Below, piece by piece: positions 16,608-25,528 of a stretch of 64,000 bases of DNA; position 1 is the first letter of the stretch, and each line of letters begins with the position of its first letter. This DNA is from Geminicoccaceae bacterium (GTDB lineage: Bacteria > Pseudomonadota > Alphaproteobacteria > Geminicoccales > Geminicoccaceae), in contig JANXAZ010000001.1 in assembly GCA_025062095.1 (NCBI GenBank), positions 41,112 through 105,111 on the forward strand, given 5' to 3'. Made by a program: the position numbers and the translations under genes. The notes beneath the pieces are model-generated. The model was not told the DNA's origin and ran no database searches. It was given only the letters and a program-made list of their open reading frames with translations.

Positions 16608-17341
16608 GCGGCCTCGACGGCGAGCGGTTCCGGGCGATCGGGGAGGAGGCGGCGGGCGACCGCCTCGATGCGCGCGAGATCGCGCCGCTCCTCGGGGGAA
16701 AGGGGGACGCGCAGCTCGGCCCGCGGTCGACCCGGGGCGGCGGTGAGGAGCAGGATGCGGTCGGCGAGCATGACCGCCTCGCGCGGCTCGTGGGTGACGA
16801 GCAGGGTGGTCACGGCGTGCCGGGCGAGGAGGTCGAGGAGAAGGAGCCGCAGCCGCCAGGCGGTGGGCTGGTCGAGGGAGACGAAGGGCTCGTCGAGGAG
16901 GAGAAGGCTCGGGCGGACGACGAGCGCGCGGGCGAGCGCCACCCGCCGGGCCATGCCCAAGGAGAGCCGGGAGGCGTAAACCGGGCCGGCATCGGGCAGC
17001 TCGACCTCGGCGAGGGCGGCGTCGATGCGCGCTTTCGCGTCCGCTTCGCCCGCGAGCACGAAGCGCAGGTTGTCTTCGACCGTGCGCCAGGGAAGAAGGC
17101 GCGGCTCTTGGAAGACGAAGGCGAGCCGGCCGGGCGGGCGCTCGATGCGGCCCTCGAACTCGGGATCGAGCCCGGCGACGAGGTTCAGAAGCGTGGTCTT
17201 CCCGCAGCCCGAGGGCCCGAGCACGGCCACCGTCTCGCCCTCGCTCGCGGCGAAGCGGACGTTTTCGAGGACGAGCTTTTCCGGTGCCGCGCCGAGGGCG
17301 GGAAAGCGCTTGCGCACCACGTTCACGCTCAGCGCCGCCAT
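16604..17341 (-). CDS. ABC transporter ATP-binding protein, NitT/TauT/SsuB-like importer
   Basis: A 245-residue ATPase with Walker A GPSGCGKTTLL, the Q-loop FVFQEPRLLPWRTVEDNL, a degenerate signature SLGMARRVALARAL in place of LSGGQ, and Walker B LLLLDEPFVSLD with THEPREAV behind it. The EPRLLPW motif is typical of sulfonate/nitrate/taurine importers. The start at 17341 lies 13 bases inside the permease gene. The Leu-Ser-Leu-Gly-Met signature is a mild deviation seen in this subfamily. It energises the permease and binding protein encoded just upstream. Confidence 0.9.
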   Translation of the reverse strand: MAALSVNVVRKRFPALGAAPEKLVLENVRFAASEGETVAVLGPSGCGKTTLLNLVAGLDPEFEGRIERPPGRLAFVFQEPRLLPWRTVEDNLRFVLAGEADAKARIDAALAEVELPDAGPVYASRLSLGMARRVALARALVVRPSLLLLDEPFVSLDQPTAWRLRLLLLDLLARHAVTTLLVTHEPREAVMLADRILLLTAAPGRPRAELRVPLSPEERRDLARIEAVARRLLPDRPEPLAVEAA

Positions 17342-18135
17342 CGTTCGAGCCTGCGCTGGAGCGGCTGGAAGCCCAGCCATTCGACGAGCTGGACCACGCC
17401 CATGAAGGCGAGGGCGTAGGCGAGCACGGTGGCGACGTCGAAGAGCTGGAAGGCGGAATGGATCTGGAAGCCCACGCCGTTGGGCCGGCCCAGGAGCTCG
17501 ACCACGAGGACGATCTTCCACACCAGAGCCAGGCCCGAGCGGGCGGCGGCGAGAAAATAGGGGGCGAGCTGGGGCAGAACGACGTGCTCGAGGACCGCGA
17601 GCCGCGGCACGGCGAAGACGCGGGCCATCTCGAACAGGCTCTTGTCGAGGGCGCGGGCGCCCTCGCGCACGGTCACGGCGACGTTGGGGATCTTGTTGAT
17701 GGCCACGGCGATCACCGCCGCCGCCTCGACGAGCCCGATCCAGACGTAGCAGAGCACGATCGTGACGAGGGCGGGGAGGTTCAAGAAGAACAACAGCCAC
17801 GGCCGGCCGAGGTCGTCGAGCACCGCCACGCGGCCCATGGCGATGCCGATCGCGGCCCCGACCAGCATGGCGAGGGCGAAGGCCGCGGCCACGCGCAGAA
17901 GCGTCCAGCCGAGGTGGAACAGGAGCTCGCCCGCCACGAGCTCGCGAACGACGGCCTCGAGCACCGAAGCGGGGCCGGGGAACAGCCGCGGTGCGGCGAG
18001 CAGCCACGCCGTGCCCGCCCACAGGCCGAGGAGGAGAAGAACCGAGAGGGGGGCGCGCAGACGGCGCGCTTCGAAGCGCCGCACCCGCTCCGGGCGGGCG
18101 GGTGCGACCGCGGCGGCGAGCTCAGTAGCGGACAA
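17329..18135 (-). CDS. ABC transporter permease, NitT/TauT/SsuC-like importer
   Basis: A 268-residue permease with about six helices and a binding-protein-dependent transport domain. The EAA-type coupling loop is ALDKSLFEMARVFAVPRLAV, and the N-terminal half has the family's FHLGWTLLRVAAAFALAM stretch. It overlaps the binding-protein gene by 14 bases and the ATPase gene by 13, making a tightly coupled three-gene importer. Relatives import sulfonates, nitrate, taurine or pyrimidine precursors. Here the position in a PQQ dehydrogenase operon suggests a role linked to alcohol oxidation. Confidence 0.9.
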   Translation of the reverse strand: MSATELAAAVAPARPERVRRFEARRLRAPLSVLLLLGLWAGTAWLLAAPRLFPGPASVLEAVVRELVAGELLFHLGWTLLRVAAAFALAMLVGAAIGIAMGRVAVLDDLGRPWLLFFLNLPALVTIVLCYVWIGLVEAAAVIAVAINKIPNVAVTVREGARALDKSLFEMARVFAVPRLAVLEHVVLPQLAPYFLAAARSGLALVWKIVLVVELLGRPNGVGFQIHSAFQLFDVATVLAYALAFMGVVQLVEWLGFQPLQRRLERWRR

Positions 18136-19120
18136 GGGGCCAGAAGGTCCCGTCGACGAGGGTCTTGGACTTGCCGACCAGGGCCTCGCCGCCGAGCTCG
18201 GCGAGGATCGCGTAGAGCTTGGCCGCCGCTTGGCGTTCGGCGTCGCCCCAGCGCTCGACGATCCCCTCGCGGTAGCGGTCGCGGAGCATCCGCAGCGTGG
18301 CGTCGTCCTCGGCGCGGGTGAGCGGCCGCAGGCGCTCCCACTCGGCGTCGCTCGTCTTCATGATCGCTTTCGCCGCGCGCGAGGCGCGGGCGAAGGCGGC
18401 GATGCGCTCGGGTGCGGCCTTCGCCCAGCTCTCCTTGAAGATGTAGCCGAGCTGGGGGGTGGAGGCGGGCACGCCCAGGGCCTCCTGGGCCTCGGCCACG
18501 CCGACGACCTTGGGATAGCCCTGGGCCTCGAGCCGGGCGCCGAAGTGCCAATAGACGAGCGCGGCGTCGAGCTCGCCCTGCTTGAGCTTCTCGGAGAGGA
18601 GCGGCGGGGCGCCGTAGACGATCTTCGCCGCCTTGGCGAGATCGAGCCCGTGATCGCGAAGGGCGAGGGCCTGCAGGATGAGCCAGCTCTTGTCGAGGGC
18701 ACCGCCCGCCACTCCGAGCGTCTTGCCGGAAAGATCCGGAAGGGCGCGGATGCCGCGGTCGGGTCGGGCGACGACGAAACCGACGTTGGACGAATACGGA
18801 ATGAACGAGACGAGCACGCCTTCCGCGCGCTGACGGCTGACCCACAGCCAGTCCTCGACGATCACGTCGACCGCATCGCCCAGAAAGGCGACGTTGGCGG
18901 CGTCGTTGGAGGCGAAGGCGGTGACCTCCAGGGTGAACCCCTCTTTCGCGTCGAGCCGGTGGTGTTTGACGACGTCGAGCTCCCAGCTCACCGTGCCGAA
19001 ACGCAAGACCCCGGCGCGGATCGTGCCGAGATCTCCCGCCGCGGCGCTCCAGGCGAACAACAGCAGACACCCGACCAGGACCGTCCCCAGTCCCGGCCGG
19101 CGCGACGACGCTCGAACCAT
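18122..19120 (-). CDS. ABC transporter substrate-binding protein, NitT/TauT-like
   Basis: A 332-residue secreted binding protein with signal peptide (LGTVLVGCLLLFAWSAAAG). The fold signature of the SsuA/TauA/NMT1 class is visible: GTVSWELDVVKHHRLD at the start of domain one, DVIVEDWLWVSRQ, and LSGKTLGVAGGALDKSW at the hinge. The ATG at 19120 is chosen because GGGGGAGGGAGG lies just upstream. It is the first gene of the seven-gene minus-strand arm that ends with xoxF and the xoxJ-G fusion. The ligand is unknown; binding proteins in xox loci have been proposed to handle substrate or metal. Confidence 0.9.
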   Translation of the reverse strand: MVRASSRRPGLGTVLVGCLLLFAWSAAAGDLGTIRAGVLRFGTVSWELDVVKHHRLDAKEGFTLEVTAFASNDAANVAFLGDAVDVIVEDWLWVSRQRAEGVLVSFIPYSSNVGFVVARPDRGIRALPDLSGKTLGVAGGALDKSWLILQALALRDHGLDLAKAAKIVYGAPPLLSEKLKQGELDAALVYWHFGARLEAQGYPKVVGVAEAQEALGVPASTPQLGYIFKESWAKAAPERIAAFARASRAAKAIMKTSDAEWERLRPLTRAEDDATLRMLRDRYREGIVERWGDAERQAAAKLYAILAELGGEALVGKSKTLVDGTFWPLVRY

Positions 19121-19197
19121 GGCGGCCTCCCTCCCCCGCTGTCGCTCAGATGAGACGGGAACCGACGCCTGACAAGGGCGCGGGCGTCCCGAACCGC

Positions 19198-19226
19198 TTG
19201 ACACCCCTCTAAGCGGCGCTTATGGT
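19198..19226 (+). promoter_or_regulatory. sigma-70 promoter with palindrome in the spacer, plus-strand PQQ arm
   Basis: TTGACA (19198-19203) and TATGGT (19221-19226) are separated by exactly 17 bases. The spacer contains the near-perfect palindrome TAAGCGGCGCTTA (19210-19222, arms AAGCG and CGCTT around one G), which touches the -10 box. It is the best promoter in the window and sits 50-78 bases upstream of the cupredoxin-like gene start. The palindrome is placed where a repressor or activator could act; that is inference. Confidence 0.7.
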
Positions 19227-19275
19227 TTCGATAAGAACGAGCGAGCGGTGCTCGGCGCGAAGGGGGAGGGACGGC

Positions 19276-19692
19276 ATGAAACGGCGCGCGATCCTGGTCG
19301 GTCTCTGTGCGTCGATGGTGGCCGGTCAGGCCTCGGCGGCCGGCAATCTCGCGACCAGGCCCACGCGCCTCGAGGTCGCGATCGACAAGAACCTCCAGTT
19401 CTCCAAGAAGGAATTCCAGCTCGAGACCGGCAAGTACTATCGCTTGACCGTCGATTCCAAGGCGGGCGACGAGGTGATGTTCGTCGCGCCGGGTCTGTTC
19501 CGCAACGCCTGGATCTCCCAGATCGTGATCAGGGGCATCGAGGTCCACCCGATGGGCGGGATCGAGGGGATCGAGTTCGACGAAGACGGGGTGGTCGACA
19601 TCTACTTCGTGCCGATCCGACCCGGCGACTTCGAATTCGCCCTCAAAGGCCACGAGGCGCGCGGCGCCCTCGGCAAGTTCGTCGTCCGTTGA
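19276..19692 (+). CDS. secreted cupredoxin-like protein without the copper cysteine
   Basis: A 138-residue exported protein. The signal peptide runs to about residue 21 (VAGQASAA). The rest is mostly beta-strand and ends with a cupredoxin-like motif, IRPGDFEFALKGHEARGALG. It resembles the Cys-(x)n-His-(x)n-Met loop of blue copper proteins, but the Cys position is Ala and no Met follows, so a type 1 copper site is unlikely. The ATG at 19276 is preceded by AGGGGGAGGG; the longer frame from 19222 starts within the -10 box and is rejected. It is the first gene of the plus-strand PQQ arm. A structural or metal-handling role in the periplasm is possible. Confidence 0.75.
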   Translation: MKRRAILVGLCASMVAGQASAAGNLATRPTRLEVAIDKNLQFSKKEFQLETGKYYRLTVDSKAGDEVMFVAPGLFRNAWISQIVIRGIEVHPMGGIEGIEFDEDGVVDIYFVPIRPGDFEFALKGHEARGALGKFVVR

Positions 19693-19716
19693 CGCCTCCG
19701 CAGAAGGACGACGGGG

Positions 19717-20925
19717 ATGGTCCCGCTCCTGCGCAGCTTCGCCCTCTGCCTCTGTTTGGCCCTCTCGTGTTTGGCCCTCTCGGCGGCGGTCGGGCTCGCG
19801 CAGGAGCGGGCCAAGGTCACGCTCGGCTACGTCGGGCTCGAGAACGATCCCCGCCACCGCGAACTCGAAACTTACGCGAACGTGCCCATCCGGCCGGCGA
19901 TCGTGCCTCTGGACGGGGCGGCGGTGGCGATGCGCGACGCCCGCGCCATCGGCCGGGCGATCGGGGTCGAGCTCGTTCTCGAAGCGGTGAGGGCGAAAGA
20001 TCTCGAAGGGGCGCTCGCCGCCGTCGAGCGGCTCGCGGGCGAATTCGGCGCGCGCTTTGTGCTCGTCGATCTGCCGGACGAGATGGTGGCGGAACTCGCC
20101 GCCCGCACCCGCGGCCGCGAGCTCGTCCTCCTCAACGTCTCCGCCCGCGACGACCGCCTGCGGGGCGAGGCCTGCGCGCCGCATCTCTTCCACGTCATCC
20201 CGAGCCGGGCCATGCTCGCCGACGCCCTCGCCCAGCATCTCGCCTTCATGAACTGGCGGGAGGTGCTCCTGCTCGTCGGCCCCGAACCCGAAGACGAGCG
20301 CTGGGGCGAGGCCTTCGCCCGCGCGATCCGCCGCTTCGGCGGCAGGATCGTCGACACCCGCCGCTTCGTCTCGGGCCGCGATCCGCGCCAGCGGGAGCAG
20401 AACAATCCGCGTCTGCTCACCCAGGGCATCCACTACGACGTGGTCGCGATCGCCGACACGGACGGCGAGTTCGGCCGCCTGTTGCCCTATCAGACGGTGC
20501 TGCCGCGACCCGTCGTCGGCACGCACGGTCTCGTGCCCGTGGCCTGGCACTGGGCCTACGAGCGGCAGGGGGCGCCGCAGCTCGAACAGCGCTTCGAGCG
20601 CTCGCTGCCGGTGCCGCGCAAGATGACGGATCCCGAGTTCGCCGCTTGGGCGGCGATCCGCGCCGTGCTCGACGCCATGGCGCGGGCGCGTTCGGCCGAG
20701 TTCGCCAAAGTGCGCGCGGCGCTCCTCGACCAGAACGCGACGATCGATCTCTACAAGGGCGCGCCCGGCACCTTCCGGCCGTGGGACCGGCAGCTGCGCC
20801 AGCCGATCTTGTTGGGCACCAACGACGCGGTGATCGGGCGGGCCCCTTACGAGAAGTTCCTCCACCAGCGCAACACTCTGGATACGCTCGGAGTCGACGA
20901 GCCGGAGAGCCGCTGCCGCGGATGA
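19717..20925 (+). CDS. periplasmic binding protein of the PQQ-dependent alcohol dehydrogenase system
   Basis: A 402-residue protein with signal peptide ([16 protein letters not shown]) followed by a type I periplasmic-binding fold like branched-chain amino acid receptors. It matches the family of ABC-type binding proteins found only with PQQ alcohol dehydrogenases: [14 protein letters not shown] near the start, [19 protein letters not shown] in the centre, and [15 protein letters not shown] with [19 protein letters not shown] near the end. No cognate permease is adjacent; it may serve the ABC-2 system of the opposite arm. It lies 24 bases after the cupredoxin-like gene and about 118 bases before the second dehydrogenase. 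Confidence 0.88.
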   Translation: MVPLLRSFALCLCLALSCLALSAAVGLAQERAKVTLGYVGLENDPRHRELETYANVPIRPAIVPLDGAAVAMRDARAIGRAIGVELVLEAVRAKDLEGALAAVERLAGEFGARFVLVDLPDEMVAELAARTRGRELVLLNVSARDDRLRGEACAPHLFHVIPSRAMLADALAQHLAFMNWREVLLLVGPEPEDERWGEAFARAIRRFGGRIVDTRRFVSGRDPRQREQNNPRLLTQGIHYDVVAIADTDGEFGRLLPYQTVLPRPVVGTHGLVPVAWHWAYERQGAPQLEQRFERSLPVPRKMTDPEFAAWAAIRAVLDAMARARSAEFAKVRAALLDQNATIDLYKGAPGTFRPWDRQLRQPILLGTNDAVIGRAPYEKFLHQRNTLDTLGVDEPESRCRG

Positions 20926-21043
20926 GGTTCGGGACGAGAGGTCGCAGCCTCGATTGAGCTCTTGCTCAAGTACCGCTCGGCGGCTAACCACCCCCGCGGA
21001 CTTCTTCCGGTCAGAGGAGAGCCGGGGCCGTCGGGGAGGCGCG

Positions 21044-22759
21044 ATGGAGCGCAAGACAGTCCTTCTTCGCTTCGCGGCCGTGCTCGCGGGAGCGTCGATC
21101 GCTTCGCTCGCGTCGTCGGAAACACACGCCCAGACGATCAAAGGGACGCACCTCCCGGCCGATCTGCGCATCGTGACCCAGCGCATGCTCGATCTGGCCG
21201 AAGGCGACGGCAACAATTTCCTCCATCCCAATCACAATTACAAACAGACGCGTTTTTACCCCAACGCCCAGATCAACACCGCCAACGTCCGCCGGCTGCG
21301 TCCGGCCTGGTTGTTCCAGGTCGACGTGCGCGAGTCCCTCGAGACGACGCCGATCGTCGTCGACGGCGTGATGTACGTCACGACCGCCTACAACCACGTC
21401 TACGCGATCGACGCCGCGACCGGCGAACAGATCTGGCACTACAAGCACAGGATCGGGCCCATCACCGCCTATTGCTGCGGACCGAACAACCGCGGCGCGG
21501 CGGTGTACGACGACCTTTTGTACATGGGCACGCTCGACGCCAAGCTCGTGGCGCTCGACGCCAAGACCGGCAAGCTCGTGTGGGAGACCCAGGTCGCCGA
21601 TCCCGAACTCGGCTATTCCGAGACCATGGCGCCGGTGGTCGTGGAGAACAAAGTGCTCATCGGCACGAGCGGCGGCGAATACGGGATCCGCGGCTTCCTC
21701 AAGGCCTTCGACGCGAAGACCGGCAGGCTCTTGTGGACCTTCTACACCACGCCCGAGAACTCGGTCGGGGTGTGGGCGACGAAAGACGCCACCGGCAAGG
21801 ATCTGCGCCGCGACATCGCGAAAGAGAAGGAGATCCTGGCCAAGATCGGCGATCCCTACCGCTGGCTCGGGGGACCGGTGTGGCAGACGCCGGCGGTCGA
21901 TCGCGTCCGACGGAAGGTCTTCTTCGTCGTCGGCAATCCGGCCCCGCCGCTCGACGACTCCCAGCGTCCGGGGGACAATCTCTACACGAACAGCCTCGTG
22001 GCCATCGATCTCGACACCGGTCGCTACCACTGCCACCTGCAGTACGTCCCGCACGACCGCTGGGACATGGACGCGGTCAGCCCGCCCGTGCTCCTCGACG
22101 CGCCGGACGAGACCGGCAAGATCGTCCCCGCGGTCCTGCACGCCGGCAAGACCGGATACGTCTACGTGCATCGGCGCGAGGACTGTTCGCTCATCCGTTA
22201 TTCCGAGCCGATCGTGCCCCAGGAGAACATGTGGGCCCCGCCGACGCCCGAAGGCACGCGCATGGCTCCGGGTGCCAACGGCGGCGTGGGCTGGTCGCCG
22301 GTGGCCGTCCACCCCGGTCTCGGCCTCGTCTACGCCCTCGCCATCCACCAGCCGATGACCTTCCACCTGCAGAGCTCGCCCTATCCCGGGGGCAAGCTGT
22401 GGCTGGGCGGCGCTTTCCGCGTCTCTCCCGCCGACGAGCATTGGGGGGCGCTCGTGGCCGTGGACTACAGGACCGGGGCGATCCGCTGGGAGGTCAAGAC
22501 GCCGCAGCCGCTCCTCGGGGGCGCGCTCGCCACCGCGGGCGGGCTCGTGTTCTTCGGCGAGGGCAACGGTCGCTTCAACGCCGTGGACGCGGCGACGGGC
22601 GCGCGGCTGTGGAGCTTCCAGGCGGGGGCGGGGGTGAACGCGCCGCCCGCGAGCTACACGGTCGACGGCAAGCAGTACATCGCCGTCGCGGCGGGCGGCA
22701 GCGCGCAGCTGGACTTCAAACGCGGCAACGCCATCATCGCCTTCACGCTGGTCGAATGA
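21044..22759 (+). CDS. second PQQ-dependent alcohol dehydrogenase, lanthanide-type
   Basis: A 571-residue periplasmic quinoprotein. The ATG at 21044 is preceded by GGGGAGG and opens a signal peptide (residues 1-30). Active-site features: vicinal Cys144-Cys145 (YCCGPNNRG), Glu212 (SGGEYG), Asn298 (VGNPAPP), catalytic Asp341 and acidic Asp343 in RWDMDAVS. The Asp-x-Asp pair predicts lanthanide use, as in XoxF, ExaF and PedH. The overall sequence is closer to ethanol/2-phenylethanol-type enzymes than to the XoxF at 13208, for example in the [18 protein letters not shown]-terminus and the [11 protein letters not shown] blade. Its electron acceptor is probably the dihaem cytochrome encoded 39 bases downstream. 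Confidence 0.93.
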   Translation: MERKTVLLRFAAVLAGASIASLASSETHAQTIKGTHLPADLRIVTQRMLDLAEGDGNNFLHPNHNYKQTRFYPNAQINTANVRRLRPAWLFQVDVRESLETTPIVVDGVMYVTTAYNHVYAIDAATGEQIWHYKHRIGPITAYCCGPNNRGAAVYDDLLYMGTLDAKLVALDAKTGKLVWETQVADPELGYSETMAPVVVENKVLIGTSGGEYGIRGFLKAFDAKTGRLLWTFYTTPENSVGVWATKDATGKDLRRDIAKEKEILAKIGDPYRWLGGPVWQTPAVDRVRRKVFFVVGNPAPPLDDSQRPGDNLYTNSLVAIDLDTGRYHCHLQYVPHDRWDMDAVSPPVLLDAPDETGKIVPAVLHAGKTGYVYVHRREDCSLIRYSEPIVPQENMWAPPTPEGTRMAPGANGGVGWSPVAVHPGLGLVYALAIHQPMTFHLQSSPYPGGKLWLGGAFRVSPADEHWGALVAVDYRTGAIRWEVKTPQPLLGGALATAGGLVFFGEGNGRFNAVDAATGARLWSFQAGAGVNAPPASYTVDGKQYIAVAAGGSAQLDFKRGNAIIAFTLVE

Positions 22760-22798
22760 GCGCCTGCGGGCGTCGGAAAAGAACGCGAGCTCGGGGCG

Positions 22799-23437
22799 AT
22801 GACGGTAGCGATGCGGACGTCGAAGGGTTGGTTCGCGGGCCTCGTGGTCGCGGCCGCGCTCGGCTCGGGCGAGGCCGCGCAAGGGCAGGAGATGCGACCG
22901 CGGGCGGCGCAGCCCGCTCCGGAGATCCCGCTCTCCGAGCGGCTCGCCGAACTCGTGCCGACCTGTCTCGCCTGTCACGGCGAGGACGGTGTGCCCAATT
23001 ACGCCGAATCGCCGATCGTGGACGGGCAGAACGAAGGATATCTGTTCGTGCAGCTGCGCGACTACAAGAACGGGGCGCGCAAGCACGAGGCGATGAACGA
23101 AATCGTCAAGGATCTTTCGCGGCAGGATCTGCGCGAGCTCGCCGCTTATTTCGCCGCGCGCCCCTGGCCGCGCGTCGATCAGCCCCCGCCCGAAGACGGG
23201 TCGATCGACGTCGAACGGCTCCTGGCCGAGGGCCAGTGCCGCGAATGTCACGGCGCCGATTTCCTGGGCGACGGCACGATGCCGCGCCTGGCGGGCCAGC
23301 TCACCTCCTACCTCGCGAGCACCATGCGCGCCTTCAAGCTCAAGGAGCGCACGAACAACGCCGCCATGGGCTCGCTCCTCGACACTTTCTCGGACGAAGA
23401 GATCGAGGCCATTGCCCGCTATCTGGGCGCGCTCTGA
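22799..23437 (+). CDS. dihaem c-type cytochrome (c4-like)
   Basis: A 212-residue exported protein with two haem-binding sites: CLACH at residues 56-60 and CRECH at 147-151. Met99 and Met161 (TMPRLAGQ) are candidate axial ligands. The two-domain layout resembles cytochrome c4. A signal peptide covers about residues 1-29. It follows the second PQQ dehydrogenase by 39 bases and is its likely electron acceptor, passing electrons on to a terminal oxidase. An in-frame ATG at 22811 is an alternative start. The last 19 bases overlap the convergent ankyrin gene. Confidence 0.9.
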   Translation: MTVAMRTSKGWFAGLVVAAALGSGEAAQGQEMRPRAAQPAPEIPLSERLAELVPTCLACHGEDGVPNYAESPIVDGQNEGYLFVQLRDYKNGARKHEAMNEIVKDLSRQDLRELAAYFAARPWPRVDQPPPEDGSIDVERLLAEGQCRECHGADFLGDGTMPRLAGQLTSYLASTMRAFKLKERTNNAAMGSLLDTFSDEEIEAIARYLGAL

Positions 23438-24342
23438 GCCTTCCGCCCGTCCGCGGCGGCGGAGAGCTCGGCCAGGCCGAACCCGAAGCGGTCGCGCACG
23501 GCCGGATCGGCCCCCGCGCGCAACAGCAGCGCGACGATCGCGCGATGGCCGCGCTCGGCGGCGATCAGAAGCGCCGTGCGGCCGCGATCGTCCGCGAGGT
23601 CGACCGTGGCGCCGCGCTCGACCAGGAGCTTCACGGTCGCGAGGCCTTCCGCCTCGGGCACGTCGTCGCCGTGCCCGGCCGCCCACATCAGCGCCGTGAG
23701 CCCGTGGCCGAAGCGGGTGTCGACGGGCACCCCGGCATCGAGGAACCGGTGCACGATCGCGCGGTGGCCGCGGGCGGCGGCGTAGACGAGCGGCGATTTG
23801 CCGGTCGCGTCCACGGCCAGGGGGTCGGCGCCGCGGGCGAGCAGGAGCTCGACGAGGGGCGCGTTTCCGTTGAAGGCGGCGGCGGCGAGCGGGGTGACGC
23901 CGCTCCGGCCCGGCTGGTCGGCCGGCACGCCCCGTTCGAGGAGGAACCGCGCGACCGCCGTCCGGTCGAACTCGGCGGCGAGGAAGAGCGGGGTGGCGCC
24001 GTCGAGGCTGCGGACCGTCGGATCGGCTCCCGCTTCCAACAACACGCGCGCGACCTCGACCGCGCCGGCGCGGGCGGCCTTGTGCAGCGCCGTCTCCCCG
24101 CGCCCGTCGCGGGCGCGGGGCGAGGCGCCGCGCGCGAGACGCTCGCGCACGAGCGCGGGGCAACCTTTCTCGGCGGCGCGGAAGAGCTCGTGGTCGAGCC
24201 GGTGTCGCTCCTCCGCCGGATGGATCAGCAACTCGCGGGCGAGCCGGTCGCACACCCGCTCCGCGGCCGCGGCCCCGGGTACCGCGGCGAAGAGGAGCAG
24301 GGCGGCCGTGGCCTTCGCGATCGCGTGGTGCGGCATCCGCAT
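23419..24342 (-). CDS. secreted ankyrin-repeat protein inside the PQQ locus
   Basis: A 307-residue protein. The ATG at 24342 opens a signal peptide (AALLLFAAVPGAAAA); the longer frame from 24420 lacks one. About seven ankyrin repeats follow, with units such as GETALHKAARAGAVEVARVL and RTALLIAAERGHRAIVALLL; the sixth carries a ten-residue insertion. Ankyrin repeats bind other proteins, so a periplasmic scaffold or inhibitor for the neighbouring oxidation proteins is plausible but not shown. It is the only minus-strand gene in the plus-strand arm: it overlaps the cytochrome gene tail-to-tail by 19 bases and is divergent from the propeller gene. Confidence 0.88.
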   Translation of the reverse strand: MRMPHHAIAKATAALLLFAAVPGAAAAERVCDRLARELLIHPAEERHRLDHELFRAAEKGCPALVRERLARGASPRARDGRGETALHKAARAGAVEVARVLLEAGADPTVRSLDGATPLFLAAEFDRTAVARFLLERGVPADQPGRSGVTPLAAAAFNGNAPLVELLLARGADPLAVDATGKSPLVYAAARGHRAIVHRFLDAGVPVDTRFGHGLTALMWAAGHGDDVPEAEGLATVKLLVERGATVDLADDRGRTALLIAAERGHRAIVALLLRAGADPAVRDRFGFGLAELSAAADGRKAQSAPR

Positions 24343-24470
24343 CAGCGCCTTTCGCCGCGCGCATCCCGGCACGGTCGCGTGCCGCGGTTCGCAATCGGAG
24401 AGGCTTTTCTCGTCCCTCATCGTGTCTTATGTCCTCTATTCGATACGGTTATGACCGAGGGGAGGCGTTC

Positions 24471-25451
24471 ATGACACGCGCCGGGCTCGCGGCGGTTTGC
24501 GCGCTTGTTCTTCTCGCCCTTTCCGACGGCCGGGCCGCGGCGGCGGAAGGCTTCGCCATCGTGAGCAACGAGAAGTCGGGCAACTTCTCGGTCTACGATC
24601 TCGAGGGCAATCTCTTGCGAACGGTACCGGCCTGCGGCCGCCCGCGCGGCATGGTGTTCACCAAGGACAAGAAGGAGTTTCTGGTCTGTTGCGCCGAAGA
24701 CAACATGATCGGCGTGTTCGACACCATGACGCAGAAGCTCGTGCGGCGCATCACCAACGTGCTCTATCCCGAGGTCCACTATCTGCATCCCAACGGCCGT
24801 CACCTCTACGTTTCCAACGAGGAGGACAGTCAGGCCACCGTGTTCGACCTCGAGACCGGTCGGATGATCGCCGCCTACGATACCGGGGCCGAGCCCGAGG
24901 GGATCGTCGTCACCGAGGACGGCAAGCTCGCCTTCGTCGCCTCGGAGGCGGCGAACCTCTTGCACGTGATCGATATCGAAAAGCAAGAGGTCGTCAAAGA
25001 CATCCTCATGAACACGCGGCCGCGGCGGCTGGCGCTGACCCCCGACGGCAAGGAGCTCTGGGTTTCGGCGGAGATCGCCGGCATGGTGGACATCGTCGAC
25101 ATCGCCACGCTCGAGCTCGTCCATACGATCGATTTCGAGTATCGCGGCTTGCGCAAAGAGAACATCACGCCCGTCGACGTCTTGATCGACAGCAAGGGGC
25201 AACGAGCCTACGTGGCGCTGGGACGCGCCAATCACGTCGCGGTGGTCGACGTCAAGACGCGCCGGGTGACCGATTACGTCCTCGTCGGACGCCGGCCCTG
25301 GGGCCTCGCGCTCGACAAGAACGAGACGCGGCTTTGGGTCACCAACGGCCTTTCGGACGACGTCACGATCGTCGACACGCGCACGCTCAAGCCCCTGAAG
25401 AGCGTGCCCGCGGGCGAGGTGCCGCACAGCGTCCTGATCTGGGAACCCTGA
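24471..25451 (+). CDS. PQQ-dependent catabolism-associated beta-propeller protein
   Basis: A 326-residue exported protein built of YVTN-type repeats, for example IVSNEKSGNFSVYDLEGNLL, LYVSNEEDSQATVFDLETGR and LWVTNGLSDDVTIVDTRTLK. These repeats form a seven-bladed propeller. It belongs to a family seen almost only beside PQQ alcohol dehydrogenases and their ABC genes. The ATG at 24471 has GGGGAGG seven bases upstream and a signal peptide after it; an earlier in-frame ATG at 24429 lacks both. Its biochemical role is not known. A hairpin with T-run follows the stop. Confidence 0.9.
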   Translation: MTRAGLAAVCALVLLALSDGRAAAAEGFAIVSNEKSGNFSVYDLEGNLLRTVPACGRPRGMVFTKDKKEFLVCCAEDNMIGVFDTMTQKLVRRITNVLYPEVHYLHPNGRHLYVSNEEDSQATVFDLETGRMIAAYDTGAEPEGIVVTEDGKLAFVASEAANLLHVIDIEKQEVVKDILMNTRPRRLALTPDGKELWVSAEIAGMVDIVDIATLELVHTIDFEYRGLRKENITPVDVLIDSKGQRAYVALGRANHVAVVDVKTRRVTDYVLVGRRPWGLALDKNETRLWVTNGLSDDVTIVDTRTLKPLKSVPAGEVPHSVLIWEP

Positions 25452-25496
25452 GCCGCGAGGGCGCCGCGCGCCCGCGCTCAAGCGATTCTCGTGCCG

Positions 25497-25528
25497 GACC
25501 CCGGTGCCCGCGCGTCCGGGGCGTTTTT
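25497..25528 (+). terminator. probable Rho-independent terminator after the propeller gene
   Basis: CCCCGG (25499-25504) pairs with CCGGGG (25516-25521), or CCGGAC with GTCCGG in an alternative register. Two bases later comes TTTTT (25524-25528). It lies 45 bases after the stop and would end the plus-strand PQQ transcript. Confidence 0.55.
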
